NCBI GenBank assembly: GCA_905206365.1
Contig: CAJLHF010000002.1
Coordinates: 1-64,000 of the forward strand
Direction: 5' to 3'
DNA from: an uncultured Sutterella sp.
Lineage (GTDB): Bacteria > Pseudomonadota > Gammaproteobacteria > Burkholderiales > Burkholderiaceae_F
DNA: 64,000 nucleotides
Below, piece after piece: positions 45,243 to 53,336 of the stretch. Numbering within the stretch: the first letter of the stretch is position 1; each line of letters starts with the position of its first letter. The translations under genes were made by a program, and so were the position numbers. The notes beneath the pieces were generated by a model, which saw only the letters and a program-made list of their open reading frames with translations, did not search any database and was not told the DNA's origin.

Positions 45243-45526
45243 CAGAGCACAACCTTGATCACGGGGTTCGACGTGCAGGCGCGGTACATGTCGTCGAGCT
45301 GTTGGCGGGACTGGGCGTTGACGGTAATCGTCACGGACATGTACTTGCGGGTGCGCGAGTACTCGATCTCAATCGTCGATTCGTCGAAGTCGTCGAAATG
45401 TTCACGGGCGATGTCGGTAACGAGCGTAGGGAAGTATTCCGTGGTAAGGCCCACGAGCTTCATCGGAAAGAGCTGGGGAAAGGTGAGGATTTCATCGGTC
45501 GTGGTCTGGGGCGTCGTATCGGTCAT
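45242..45526 (-). CDS. DUF493 (YbeD-like) family protein
   Basis: 94 aa, ACT-like ferredoxin fold family of unknown function, in E. coli placed between dacA and lipB. Core pattern LTFPQLFPMKLVGLTTEYFP, YSRTRKYMSVTITVNAQS and the end SNPVIKVVL, in which the family usually has a final hydrophobic strand. Coupled to menA. Directly downstream of the DacA-like gene, as dacA-ybeD in other proteobacteria, but the lipB-lipA pair that usually follows is replaced by menA. Confidence 0.9.
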   Translation of the reverse strand: MTDTTPQTTTDEILTFPQLFPMKLVGLTTEYFPTLVTDIAREHFDDFDESTIEIEYSRTRKYMSVTITVNAQSRQQLDDMYRACTSNPVIKVVL

Positions 45527-45584
45527 GTGTGTATCCGCAAAGTCTGTCGCACCGAATGTGCGGGATGTGAGGGGCCGTATTGTA

Positions 45585-46730
45585 TTACCTGGCGTCGGCT
45601 CGTTTCAGAGCGAGTCTCAGCTCGTCGGCGATGCGCGTCAGCACGCCGCCCCGGCCGACGGATGTTTTCGCAACGAGCGGGACCGTGCCGAGGGGCCGCC
45701 CCCGAAGCGTGACGATCAGCTCGCCGAGCTCGGCTCCCTTGTCCACGGGCGCCGTGATCGGGTCGGGACGACGTATTTCGGTACGAATAGGGGATTCGCT
45801 CTCGTCGCCCGCGACGGGAAGTTCTCCGCGCGGAACGCTCACGAAGAGCTTCCGGGCGGCCGCCACTTCGACTTCAGGCTCGTCACCCTTGTAGATGCGA
45901 ATGCGGCCTACGATATCTCCTTTTTGTACGACCCTCAGGGTCTCGTACTCGCGGTAGCCGTTCACCACAGCACCGAGCGCGCGGCGCGCGGCTTCGATGC
46001 CAGAGGGGGCGCTGCCCCAGCCGACAAGTCGTCGCATCGATCCGTCGCTTCGGGGGTTGGCAAAAAGAAGGAGCGAACCGACCGTGTCGTTCGTCAACGG
46101 AGCGGTCCACGCGAGAAGGAGCGCTTGATCGAGGAGATACAGCCGCCGGCGCGTTCGGTCCTGAAGACCTTCCGAGGTGACGACGGGTTGAAGGAGTGGC
46201 TCCCGGGCGGCGTCGGGTCGGGTTTTGAGGACGGCGTCCATCAGAAGGCCCGCTTCTTCGAGCGTGCCAGCAAAGGGTTGCACAAGCCCCGCGGTCGTCA
46301 GCCACTCGGTGCGTGCGCTTTGCCACGCATCTTCGGTCAGGCCGATTCGCTCGCGCACCGTTGCGAGTGCGATCCCTTTTCGGGAGGGCTCGGCGTCGCG
46401 GTACGCGGTGAGGAGGTTTTCAAGCGTTTCGTTCGTCGCGTTCGTCTTCTTCGATGTCGTTTGGGCTTTCCGGGCGCTCGGGGGTGCTTCCGGCGCGGCT
46501 TGCGGCAGGGGGGCCTTCAAGTCCGTTCCGCGCGCTTCGGCCGCGGCGAGTACGGTGCCGACGTCGGCCAGCGACTCGAGAAGCGCTTTGATCTCGTTCG
46601 ACTCTCGGCTTTCGACGAGTTCCCGACGACTGTCGCGGTCGTACGCGGCCTCACCCGCCGAAACGACGACGCCGTGAATCATCAAAAAGCAAACAAGCAG
46701 AAGGTGCGGGAAAAAGCGGGGCGAAGGCAT
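45585..46730 (-). CDS. DacA/PBP5-like protein with lost active-site motifs (putative pseudoenzyme)
   Basis: 381 aa from ATG 46730, with an N-terminal signal peptide (PHLLLVCFLMIHGVVVSA). Residues 263-354 match the PBP5 C-terminal beta domain (GRIRIYKGDEPEVEVA, KLFVSVPRGEL, TAPVDKGAELGELIVTLRG, PLVAKTSVGRGG), and residues 360-376 form an amphipathic helix like the PBP5 membrane anchor. The preceding 230 residues have the size and faint pattern of an S11 D-alanyl-D-alanine carboxypeptidase domain (REYETL end, DGSMRRLVGW), but by my alignment the three motifs are gone: SxxK is NEIK (45-48), SxN is SRK (116-118), KTG is WTA (208-210). Gene place (before DUF493) is that of dacA. A non-catalytic scaffold role is inferred. 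Confidence 0.7.
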   Translation of the reverse strand: MPSPRFFPHLLLVCFLMIHGVVVSAGEAAYDRDSRRELVESRESNEIKALLESLADVGTVLAAAEARGTDLKAPLPQAAPEAPPSARKAQTTSKKTNATNETLENLLTAYRDAEPSRKGIALATVRERIGLTEDAWQSARTEWLTTAGLVQPFAGTLEEAGLLMDAVLKTRPDAAREPLLQPVVTSEGLQDRTRRRLYLLDQALLLAWTAPLTNDTVGSLLLFANPRSDGSMRRLVGWGSAPSGIEAARRALGAVVNGYREYETLRVVQKGDIVGRIRIYKGDEPEVEVAAARKLFVSVPRGELPVAGDESESPIRTEIRRPDPITAPVDKGAELGELIVTLRGRPLGTVPLVAKTSVGRGGVLTRIADELRLALKRADAR

Positions 46731-46858
46731 TGGACGGACGTGGCGGGGGCGCGGGCACGAAATCGAACCGCGCACGGGCATTTTCCTCAGAGCGAGGAGA
46801 GAATCCTATATTCTATGAGGTCTTTGCTTAGTTAACGGATTTTCCCTCCCTTCTCCTC

Positions 46859-47692
46859 ATGCAATCTTCGGAATTTCTTTCACCCGAACTCCTTGCCGAA
46901 CTCGTGCAGGGACGCGTCGACGTAGTGGAGTGCGTGACGGAAACGGGGTCGACGAACGGCGACCTGAAGAACGCCGTTCAGAGCGGACGACATGCCGGGC
47001 GGTGCGTGCTCCGCACGGCCGAACGGCAGAACGCAGGCCGGGGAACGCGGGGGCGTACCTGGGCGAACGCCAACGAAGCGTTGCTTTTTTCCGTGTCCAT
47101 GCCGTGGACGTCGTCCGCACGGATCGGCGGTTTGATTTCACTCGCCGCAGGCGAAGGCGTGGCGCGTGCCGCACATGCGCTCCGGATCGCCGCAGCGCTG
47201 AAGTGGCCCAACGACATCTGGGCGGCCGAAGGCAAGGCAGGCGGTATTTTGTGCGAATTCGTCCGTTCGCCCGACGGCGTTCCGCACCTCGTGGTGGGCA
47301 TCGGGCTCAACCTTCGTGTGAAGGCGGCGGGCCGCACGACGCACGGCTGGCGCATCACGTCGCTCGTTGAAGCGGGAGCCCGCATCGACGGTACGGAAGA
47401 CCGCACGTCGCTTCTGGCCTCCGTTGTGACGGGCGTCGTCGACCAATTGCGCCGCCTTGTGCGCGAGGGCGGAAAAGTCGTCGTCGACGACTGGCCGCTT
47501 TGCGACGCGTTCGGCGACCGGACGGTCGCCTGGGTCGAGACCGACGGCGCACGGGTCGAACTCGGACGCATCCGCGGCATCGACGAGTCGGGCTTTTTGC
47601 TGGTCGAGGGGAGATCGGGTCGCACGACGCTCGGCGGCGGTGCGGCTCTTTGCAATCCGTTGGAGTTCGGTTATGACAACGTTGCTCATTGA
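46859..47692 (+). CDS. birA: Biotin--[acetyl-CoA-carboxylase] ligase
   Basis: Adenylates biotin and loads it on the AccB biotin carrier. 277 aa. Catalytic motifs: ETGSTNGDLK, the biotinyl-AMP loop GRGTRGRTW, KWPNDIWAAEGKAGGILCE, and GIGLNLRV. The E. coli N-terminal repressor HTH is absent (the core begins at about residue 25), so this is a monofunctional class I ligase without operator binding. The coaX start overlaps its end by 20 nt, so birA-coaX-SPOR gene form an operon. Confidence 0.95.
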   Translation: MQSSEFLSPELLAELVQGRVDVVECVTETGSTNGDLKNAVQSGRHAGRCVLRTAERQNAGRGTRGRTWANANEALLFSVSMPWTSSARIGGLISLAAGEGVARAAHALRIAAALKWPNDIWAAEGKAGGILCEFVRSPDGVPHLVVGIGLNLRVKAAGRTTHGWRITSLVEAGARIDGTEDRTSLLASVVTGVVDQLRRLVREGGKVVVDDWPLCDAFGDRTVAWVETDGARVELGRIRGIDESGFLLVEGRSGRTTLGGGAALCNPLEFGYDNVAH

Positions 47693-48452
47693 CCTCGGAA
47701 ACACCGCGCTCAAGTGGTGTACGCTCGACGATCCCCAACCCCGCACGGTCGTGCATCGTGAGCGCACGGATTTCAAGGAGGCACTCTATGCCGAGTGGCT
47801 CGCCCTGCGTCCGGAACGCGTGGTCGGATCCGCCGTAGCTGCTCCGAATCTGGCATTTTCGATGACCAAATTCTTCAACGATCACGGTTGGGTTTGGGAG
47901 TGGTTGCGCCCGCAGGCGGTGTTTCGCAACGAAACGCTGACGCTCGTCAATGGCTACGATAACCCGCTCAGGCTCGGCGCCGACCGCTGGAATGCGGCGA
48001 TCGGGGCGGTCAGCGCTTCTCCGGGCCGCACGCTCCTCGTCGTTCACATGGGGACGGCTACGACGGTTGATGCCATCGTGCGCGAGTCCGATGGGTGCTA
48101 TCGGTTTGAAGGCGGTCGCATTGCGCCCGGACCGACGTTGATGCTCAAAGGCCTCACGGACGGGATACCGACGCTTTCGAGTGAAGTGGGCGTCTGGCAA
48201 CCTTTCCCCACCGCCACGCGCGATGCGATCGCGACGGGGATCATCGACGCGCAGGTGGGGCTCGTGTTGCGGGCGTTCGACGAGGCGGACCGCAAAGATC
48301 CGAATCCCCTTCTGCTCCTTGCGGGAGGAGCGGCGGGATTTGTAGCGCCGCATCTCAAGGGGGCGATTCCCGAGTTACGCGTTCATCACAATCTGGTACT
48401 TCAGGGGCTGGCTGCGCGTGCCGTCGCATCCGGGACAAATACTACGACATGA
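47673..48452 (+). CDS. coaX: Type III pantothenate kinase
   Basis: First step of CoA synthesis, phosphorylates pantothenate. 259 aa from ATG 47673: N-terminal P-loop-like LLIDLGNTALKWC, LGADRWNAAIGAV, MGTATTVDAI, and GGRIAPGPTLML. ATG 47673 was chosen because GGAG lies 7 nt before it and the start fits the family; the frame is open into birA upstream. The stop overlaps the next gene by ATGA. Confidence 0.96.
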   Translation: MTTLLIDLGNTALKWCTLDDPQPRTVVHRERTDFKEALYAEWLALRPERVVGSAVAAPNLAFSMTKFFNDHGWVWEWLRPQAVFRNETLTLVNGYDNPLRLGADRWNAAIGAVSASPGRTLLVVHMGTATTVDAIVRESDGCYRFEGGRIAPGPTLMLKGLTDGIPTLSSEVGVWQPFPTATRDAIATGIIDAQVGLVLRAFDEADRKDPNPLLLLAGGAAGFVAPHLKGAIPELRVHHNLVLQGLAARAVASGTNTTT

Positions 48453-49204
48453 GCCAAACGACCAACCTTTTCATCGGACTTCTGGCGGTCTCCGCCGCCG
48501 CTTCGTGCGCCTGGCTCTACGCGCAGGGCGAAACCGCCGTAACGAGTACCGTGCCGGCCGAGAGTTCGGCCGAAGCTGGGCAGTTCGCGTACCGGCAACC
48601 GGTGGTCGTCGCGAGCGAGCGGCGCGCCGAGGTGCCGGTCGAGAGTGCGGAAACCGAAAAAACCGTAGCCGAGCCGACGAGCAAACTCGGCGTGAACATT
48701 CCCGACCGACCCGTATTCGCCGCCCCGGACGTCCCCGTCGACGAGTCGACGTGTCTTGCGGTCGGTCCGGTGTTGCAAGACGAGCTCCCCGAGGTTCGCC
48801 GCGCTCTGGAGAGTGCCGGACTTTTCAACCGCGTCTGGGTCGAGGAAATCGGCGAGAAAGAGCGCTTCCGCGTTTCGGCAGGCCCCTTCAAAACCGCGAA
48901 GCAGGCGAACTCGGCCGCGAAGCTTCTGAAGACGGAAGCCATTTCGGCCTCGCGGACCGAGCAGGCCGAGGGGCTCTTTTTCGAACTTCACCTCTTCGAA
49001 GACCAGCGTTGCGCCGCAGACTGGGCCAAGGCCGTCGGCGAGAAGCTTCGCCTCTCGAACCTTCGCGTGGAGCGGGTGGTTATCACCCGGTCGCCGGGCC
49101 TGCAACTGACATTCCGAAATCTCTCTTCGGAAGAAAATCTTCGGGTCCGGCGCTTCGCGCGCGATATCGGCAAGTCGGGCGTAACCGCCTGCGGTCCCGA
49201 CTGA
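48449..49204 (+). CDS. SPOR-like single-pass membrane protein
   Basis: 251 aa. One N-terminal membrane helix (about 6-25), a polar linker (about 30-95) and a C-terminal part with a SPOR-like pattern: CLAVGPVLQDELPEVRRALE, FRVSAGPFKTAKQANSAAKL, then a second segment with a similar strand/helix feel (FFELHLFEDQRCAADWAKAV, LRVERVVITRSPGLQLTF). SPOR domains bind denuded glycan at division sites. Linked to coaX by an ATGA overlap, as in other Burkholderiales. Similarity is by pattern only. Confidence 0.7.
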   Translation: MSQTTNLFIGLLAVSAAASCAWLYAQGETAVTSTVPAESSAEAGQFAYRQPVVVASERRAEVPVESAETEKTVAEPTSKLGVNIPDRPVFAAPDVPVDESTCLAVGPVLQDELPEVRRALESAGLFNRVWVEEIGEKERFRVSAGPFKTAKQANSAAKLLKTEAISASRTEQAEGLFFELHLFEDQRCAADWAKAVGEKLRLSNLRVERVVITRSPGLQLTFRNLSSEENLRVRRFARDIGKSGVTACGPD

Positions 49205-49220
49205 CGGGCTCGGGCTTGAA

Positions 49221-49658
49221 TCAGGCCTGCTTCAGGGCGGCGTCCAGAAGTGCAGGCAAAACGGCGACGAGCCGGTCTTTGCGGGCCAGTCGCTCGGCGG
49301 TGACGTCGGCGGGAACGGTGCGCTTTGGGCTGCCCCAGGGCGAGTCCGGATAGTACGCGTCGTCGCGCCAGCGGGCCGTCAGATGCCAGTGCAGGTGCGG
49401 AACCATGTTGCCGAACTGCGCCCAGTTAAGTTTGTCGGCCCGCAGAGTTTCCTTCATTGCGCGCTCGACGCACATCAGAAGTGCCCACAGGACGCGACGT
49501 TCTTCGTCGGTGAGGTCCGACATGTCGGGGATGTGCCGTTCGCTCACGACGCGCAGGTACGCTGGAAAGCTCTCGGATGACGCGTCGATCACGTAAAAGC
49601 CGCCACCACGCCAGATTTCGTTCGGATGGGGGTTCGAGCACAGTTCGCAACGGTTCAT
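49221..49658 (-). CDS. HIT family protein
   Basis: 145 aa, nucleotide-hydrolase family. Histidine triad HLHWHLTAR near residue 93 and a zinc-type CELC near the N-terminus. ATG 49658 with GGAGGC upstream was chosen; the longer frame adds 18 residues without family features. Last of the rod-operon run. It ends 16 nt from the convergent SPOR gene. The substrate is unknown, though AMP-N esters are typical for the family. Confidence 0.88.
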   Translation of the reverse strand: MNRCELCSNPHPNEIWRGGGFYVIDASSESFPAYLRVVSERHIPDMSDLTDEERRVLWALLMCVERAMKETLRADKLNWAQFGNMVPHLHWHLTARWRDDAYYPDSPWGSPKRTVPADVTAERLARKDRLVAVLPALLDAALKQA

Positions 49659-49674
49659 ATTGCCTCCTTCGGAA

Positions 49675-49890
49675 TCAGTCGACGAGGTGCACGACGCCGT
49701 CGTCGCCCTCAATGATGTCGTAGTCCCACTTTTTGTTGCCTTTCATGTCCTCAAGCCAGGCGGCGACGGGCAGATCGAGCTCCTCGAGCATGGCGTTGAC
49801 ATACCGTTCAGCTTCGAAGGGCGTGGCGAAATTGTCGATTTCGCCGTCCGCCCACTGCACGATGACCTGTGTGACGCAGTCTCGACGCAT
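49675..49890 (-). CDS. Small acidic hypothetical protein
   Basis: 71 aa, not recognised. No signal or membrane segment; net acidic, with a WADGEIDNFATPFEAERYV-like start and an end rich in Asp (DYDIIEGDDGVVHLVD). A strong AGGAGGCC ribosome site and tight packing (1 nt after the peptidase stop, 16 nt before the HIT gene) support real coding. A cytosolic regulatory or binding role is possible but unproven. Confidence 0.7.
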   Translation of the reverse strand: MRRDCVTQVIVQWADGEIDNFATPFEAERYVNAMLEELDLPVAAWLEDMKGNKKWDYDIIEGDDGVVHLVD

Positions 49891-49891
49891 G

Positions 49892-51304
49892 TTATCGGCC
49901 TCCTTGAGGAATCGACGCGACGACGCGGGCGATGACCTCGGTCAGCTTGGTGACGTAGTCGATCGAAAGAGATTCGTTCGGCGCGTGTGCGTTTTCCCGG
50001 GCGCCGAGTACTCCCGTATTGAGGAAGGGCGAGGTCGGGAAGGTTTTCGCAAAGTCTTTGAGCGTGCCGATCGAGGCGCCTTCAAAGAGTGTCATCGTTT
50101 CGCGTCCGAACACGATGCGGCTCGCTTCGTCGAGACTTTTGCGTAGCCAGGGGTCGAGCTTCGGAGCGTCGAATCCATCCTCGCAACGCACGTCCGATAC
50201 GGTGACGCGGGCCCCCGAGGGGACGTCGGTCGTGATCGTGCGGCGGATCGCCTCAAAGGCGCGCTTCGTATCGACACGCGGAGGAATGCGGAAGGAGAGC
50301 ACCAGAGCGGTCGAGGGACGAATGAGAGCGCTCGCCTCGGAGGGCTTCGGAAGACCCGACGCGGCAAGGAAACTGAGGTTCGGCTCCCACGACGTGCGCA
50401 GAATCGCTTCCTTCGGATCCGATGAGCGCGGTTGCGTCCCGCCCGCATAGGTGTACTCGCCGAGAACGGAGTCGCCGAGCAGATCGGCGAGTCGCCCGAT
50501 GGCCGCGTCGTGATCTTTCGGGTACTCGGGCCAACATTCGGGCACGAGCACACGACCCGTGGCGGGGTCGGAAAGACGATCGAGCAACTGACGCATCACG
50601 TCGAAGGAACTCGGCACAAGTCCGCCCGCAACGCCCGAATGTACGGGCGTATCGAGGACATCCACTTTCAGCTCGAAACTCACGACACCGCGAAGCGACT
50701 GCGTGAGCCAGACGCGTTCATAGTCCCGAACGCCGAGGTCAAGAATGCCGAGAAACGCGGGTTCGCCCATCGCGGGCGCCGCGTCCTGCAAGTACTCGGC
50801 GAGCCCTGCGGAGCCGCTTTCTTCATTGGTTTCAAAAAGACCGACCACACGGGGACGGGCGATGCCTGCCCGATCGAGCGCCGCGACGGCCGTCAGAGCC
50901 GCGTAGTAGCTGTAGCCGTCGTCCGAGGAGCCGCGCCCGTAGAGGCGACCGTCGCGAAGCACGGGTTCCCAGGGCCCAAGTCCCTCCGCCCAACCTTCCG
51001 TTTCGGGCTGCTTGTCGAAGTGTCCGTAAAAGAAAGCAGGGCGTCCCGTATGGTCGCCTTCGGCCGGCAGGTCGACGACGAGTACCGGAGTGAGGCCCGG
51101 GCGGTAGTGCATCTCGAAGCGACCCTTCGGGAAGCGCTGCCGCCCCCATCGGGCGGCGTCCTCGACGGCTCGGACGAGCCAGCCGTTCTTTTCCCAATCG
51201 GGGTCGAACACGCGGTTTTTGGACGGAAGGCGCACGAAGGCTTTCAGCGCTTCGAGCGTTTCGCCTCTCCAGGAGGCTTCAATGATCTCGGAGATTCGAT
51301 CCAT
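49892..51304 (-). CDS. M20 family metallopeptidase
   Basis: 470 aa zinc peptidase/deacylase of the M20/M28-type family. Metal and catalytic motifs: GHFDKQPE, GRGSSDDGY, FETNEESGS with the catalytic Glu, and the late His in ENAHAPNES. A lid/dimerisation domain is inserted in the middle (about 205-350: VHSGVAGGLVPSSFDVMRQL). No signal peptide, so cytosolic. 15 nt after rlpA, part of the rod operon run. The substrate is unknown; a dipeptidase is the commonest role. Confidence 0.88.
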   Translation of the reverse strand: MDRISEIIEASWRGETLEALKAFVRLPSKNRVFDPDWEKNGWLVRAVEDAARWGRQRFPKGRFEMHYRPGLTPVLVVDLPAEGDHTGRPAFFYGHFDKQPETEGWAEGLGPWEPVLRDGRLYGRGSSDDGYSYYAALTAVAALDRAGIARPRVVGLFETNEESGSAGLAEYLQDAAPAMGEPAFLGILDLGVRDYERVWLTQSLRGVVSFELKVDVLDTPVHSGVAGGLVPSSFDVMRQLLDRLSDPATGRVLVPECWPEYPKDHDAAIGRLADLLGDSVLGEYTYAGGTQPRSSDPKEAILRTSWEPNLSFLAASGLPKPSEASALIRPSTALVLSFRIPPRVDTKRAFEAIRRTITTDVPSGARVTVSDVRCEDGFDAPKLDPWLRKSLDEASRIVFGRETMTLFEGASIGTLKDFAKTFPTSPFLNTGVLGARENAHAPNESLSIDYVTKLTEVIARVVASIPQGGR

Positions 51305-51319
51305 GACTTACCTCGAGAC

Positions 51320-52189
51320 TCAGCGTTGAATGGCAAAAGCACCGACGCCGAGCATGCTTTTCACGGTTTGCGCCTCCCGGCTCGCACGTTCGTGCGAGAA
51401 GTTCCGGCCGACGATCACGCGGTAGAGGCTGCCGTCGCGCACGATGCGCACCACAGTACTGTAGCCCCGAGAGGAGAGAACGGCTTCGGTGTGGGCGCCG
51501 AATTTTTCCGCATTGTCGAGCGCCGCAAAAGAACCGACCTGAACCCCCCAGCCCGAGGCGGGCGCGGTCACGGGATAGGCGTTCGATCCCGTGTCGGGCG
51601 TACTCGGGGTCGAGGCGCCCGCCGACGAGGTCTGCGTGTACGAGCGCCAGGTACCCGAAGCGATTTCGGCGTTCGTGAGGCGCACCACTTCAACGCGGGC
51701 CGTCCCTTTGTTGACGTAGCCGAGTTCGTTTGCGGCGGCGTACGAGAGGTCGATGATGCGGTTGTGCAGGAAGGGCCCGCGGTCGTTGACACGAACGATC
51801 ACGGATTTGCCGTTGTCGAGATTGGTGACGCGTGCGTAGGACGGGAGCGGCATCGTCGTATGGGCGGCCGTCATGGCGTACATGTCGTACGTTTCGCCGA
51901 TCGACGTTTTGTTCCCGTGGAACTGCTTCCCATACCAGGAGCCGATGCCCGTTTGCTTCATGGCGATGTCGGTCGTCACGGGCGTGTAGCGTTTGCCCAT
52001 GACGGTGTAGGGGCGCAACGATGCCTTGTAGAAGGATTCCACCTTCGGGGTTGCCCCCGCGCTTGAGGTCGAGACGGAAATCGTCGGAGGACCGTCGTTC
52101 TGGTAGTACTTGCCGGAGTTGCCCACGGACCCGCAACCCGCGAGCATGAGAGCGGCGGAGAGCGCCGCGAATCGAGTCAGAAAATGCAT
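51320..52189 (-). CDS. rlpA: Septal ring lytic transglycosylase RlpA family lipoprotein
   Basis: 289 aa. Lipoprotein signal with LAGC (Cys19). A double-psi beta-barrel domain (about 82-170: TGIGSWYGKQFHGNKTSIG, YDMYAMTAAHTTMPLPSYA, VRVNDRGPF with the catalytic Asp/Glu region) is followed by a Ser/Thr/Pro linker and a C-terminal SPOR domain (about 212-289: GWGVQVGSFAALDNAEKFG). This is the family form that cuts denuded glycan at the septum. 22 nt after rodA. Confidence 0.93.
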   Translation of the reverse strand: MHFLTRFAALSAALMLAGCGSVGNSGKYYQNDGPPTISVSTSSAGATPKVESFYKASLRPYTVMGKRYTPVTTDIAMKQTGIGSWYGKQFHGNKTSIGETYDMYAMTAAHTTMPLPSYARVTNLDNGKSVIVRVNDRGPFLHNRIIDLSYAAANELGYVNKGTARVEVVRLTNAEIASGTWRSYTQTSSAGASTPSTPDTGSNAYPVTAPASGWGVQVGSFAALDNAEKFGAHTEAVLSSRGYSTVVRIVRDGSLYRVIVGRNFSHERASREAQTVKSMLGVGAFAIQR

Positions 52190-52211
52190 GGTGCCTTTCC
52201 CAGGTAAGGGG

Positions 52212-53324
52212 TCAATCGCGGGATTCCGCGGAAATCGAAAGCAGAATGCCCGAAGACATTCCCAAGATCAAAAGTGCCGTCCCCCCGTAACTCATGAACG
52301 GCAGAGGAACGCCCACGACGGGGAGAATGCCGCTCACCATCCCCATGTTGACGAAGGTGTACGTAAAGAACATCGTACCGATGGCGCCCGCAAGAAGGCG
52401 CGAAAAACGCGTCGGCGCGTTGGCGGCGATGTAAAAACTCCGGGCGATGAGAATCGTGTAGAGCCCAAGGAGCAACACGTTGCCCACGAAGCCGAACTCC
52501 TCGCCGTACACGGCGAAGAGAAAGTCGCTCGTACGCTCCGGAATGAAGTCGAGGTGGGCTTGTGTGCCCTGCATCCAACCCTTTCCCGAAAAGCCCCCCG
52601 AACCGATGGCAATCAGTGCTTGCAACGTGTGGAAGCCCTTTCCGAGCGGGTCGGTTGTCGGATCGATGAGCGTGAGAATGCGCTCGCGCTGGTAGTCGTG
52701 CAGGAGCGTCCAGATGACGGGAAGCGAGCCGAACAACGCGACAACGCCCGCCAGGATGATCTTGTAGTTGAGACCTGCGAAGAAAATCACCGCAAAACCC
52801 GCGATCGCAACGAGGATCGAGGTGCCGAGGTCGGGTTGCTTGAGGATGAACGCAATCGGTACGACCGCGATGGTTGCGGCGACGAGATGGTCCCACCAGG
52901 CGACGGACTCGCCGCGGCGGTAGTAGTACCAGGCGAGCATCATCGGTAGCGCGAGCTTCATGATTTCGGAAGGCTGAATGCGTACACCGACATTGAGCCA
53001 GCGTGTGGCGCCCTTGACGGTGATGCCCGCGACGTGCGTGAGCGCGAGGAGAACGACGCCGAGCACGAAGAGCGGTAGAGCCGCTTTTTGGAACCACTTT
53101 TCGGGAATGCTTGCCACGACGAACATCATGACGCCCGCCACGACGATGTTGCGGACCTGGTCTTCGATGCGCCACGGGAAGCTGTACCCGGCCGAAAAGA
53201 GCGCGACGAAGCCCACCGTGGTGATCGTGACCACGATGGCCAGGAGCATCAGGTCGACGCGCAGAAAGCGCGACAGGAGCCAACGGCCGCAGAGGGCACT
53301 TCGGTGTGAGAGAACGTCAAACAT
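52212..53324 (-). CDS. rodA: Rod-shape SEDS glycosyltransferase RodA
   Basis: Peptidoglycan polymerase of the elongasome, paired with PBP2. 370 aa, ten membrane helices. Conserved GATRWLNVGVRIQPSEIMKL, KQPDLGTSILVAI, and GFVGNVLLLGLYTI are all as in SEDS proteins; the Asp in KQPDLG is the catalytic one. 12 nt after mrdA. Confidence 0.96.
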   Translation of the reverse strand: MFDVLSHRSALCGRWLLSRFLRVDLMLLAIVVTITTVGFVALFSAGYSFPWRIEDQVRNIVVAGVMMFVVASIPEKWFQKAALPLFVLGVVLLALTHVAGITVKGATRWLNVGVRIQPSEIMKLALPMMLAWYYYRRGESVAWWDHLVAATIAVVPIAFILKQPDLGTSILVAIAGFAVIFFAGLNYKIILAGVVALFGSLPVIWTLLHDYQRERILTLIDPTTDPLGKGFHTLQALIAIGSGGFSGKGWMQGTQAHLDFIPERTSDFLFAVYGEEFGFVGNVLLLGLYTILIARSFYIAANAPTRFSRLLAGAIGTMFFTYTFVNMGMVSGILPVVGVPLPFMSYGGTALLILGMSSGILLSISAESRD

Positions 53325-53336
53325 GTCGGGTCTCCG

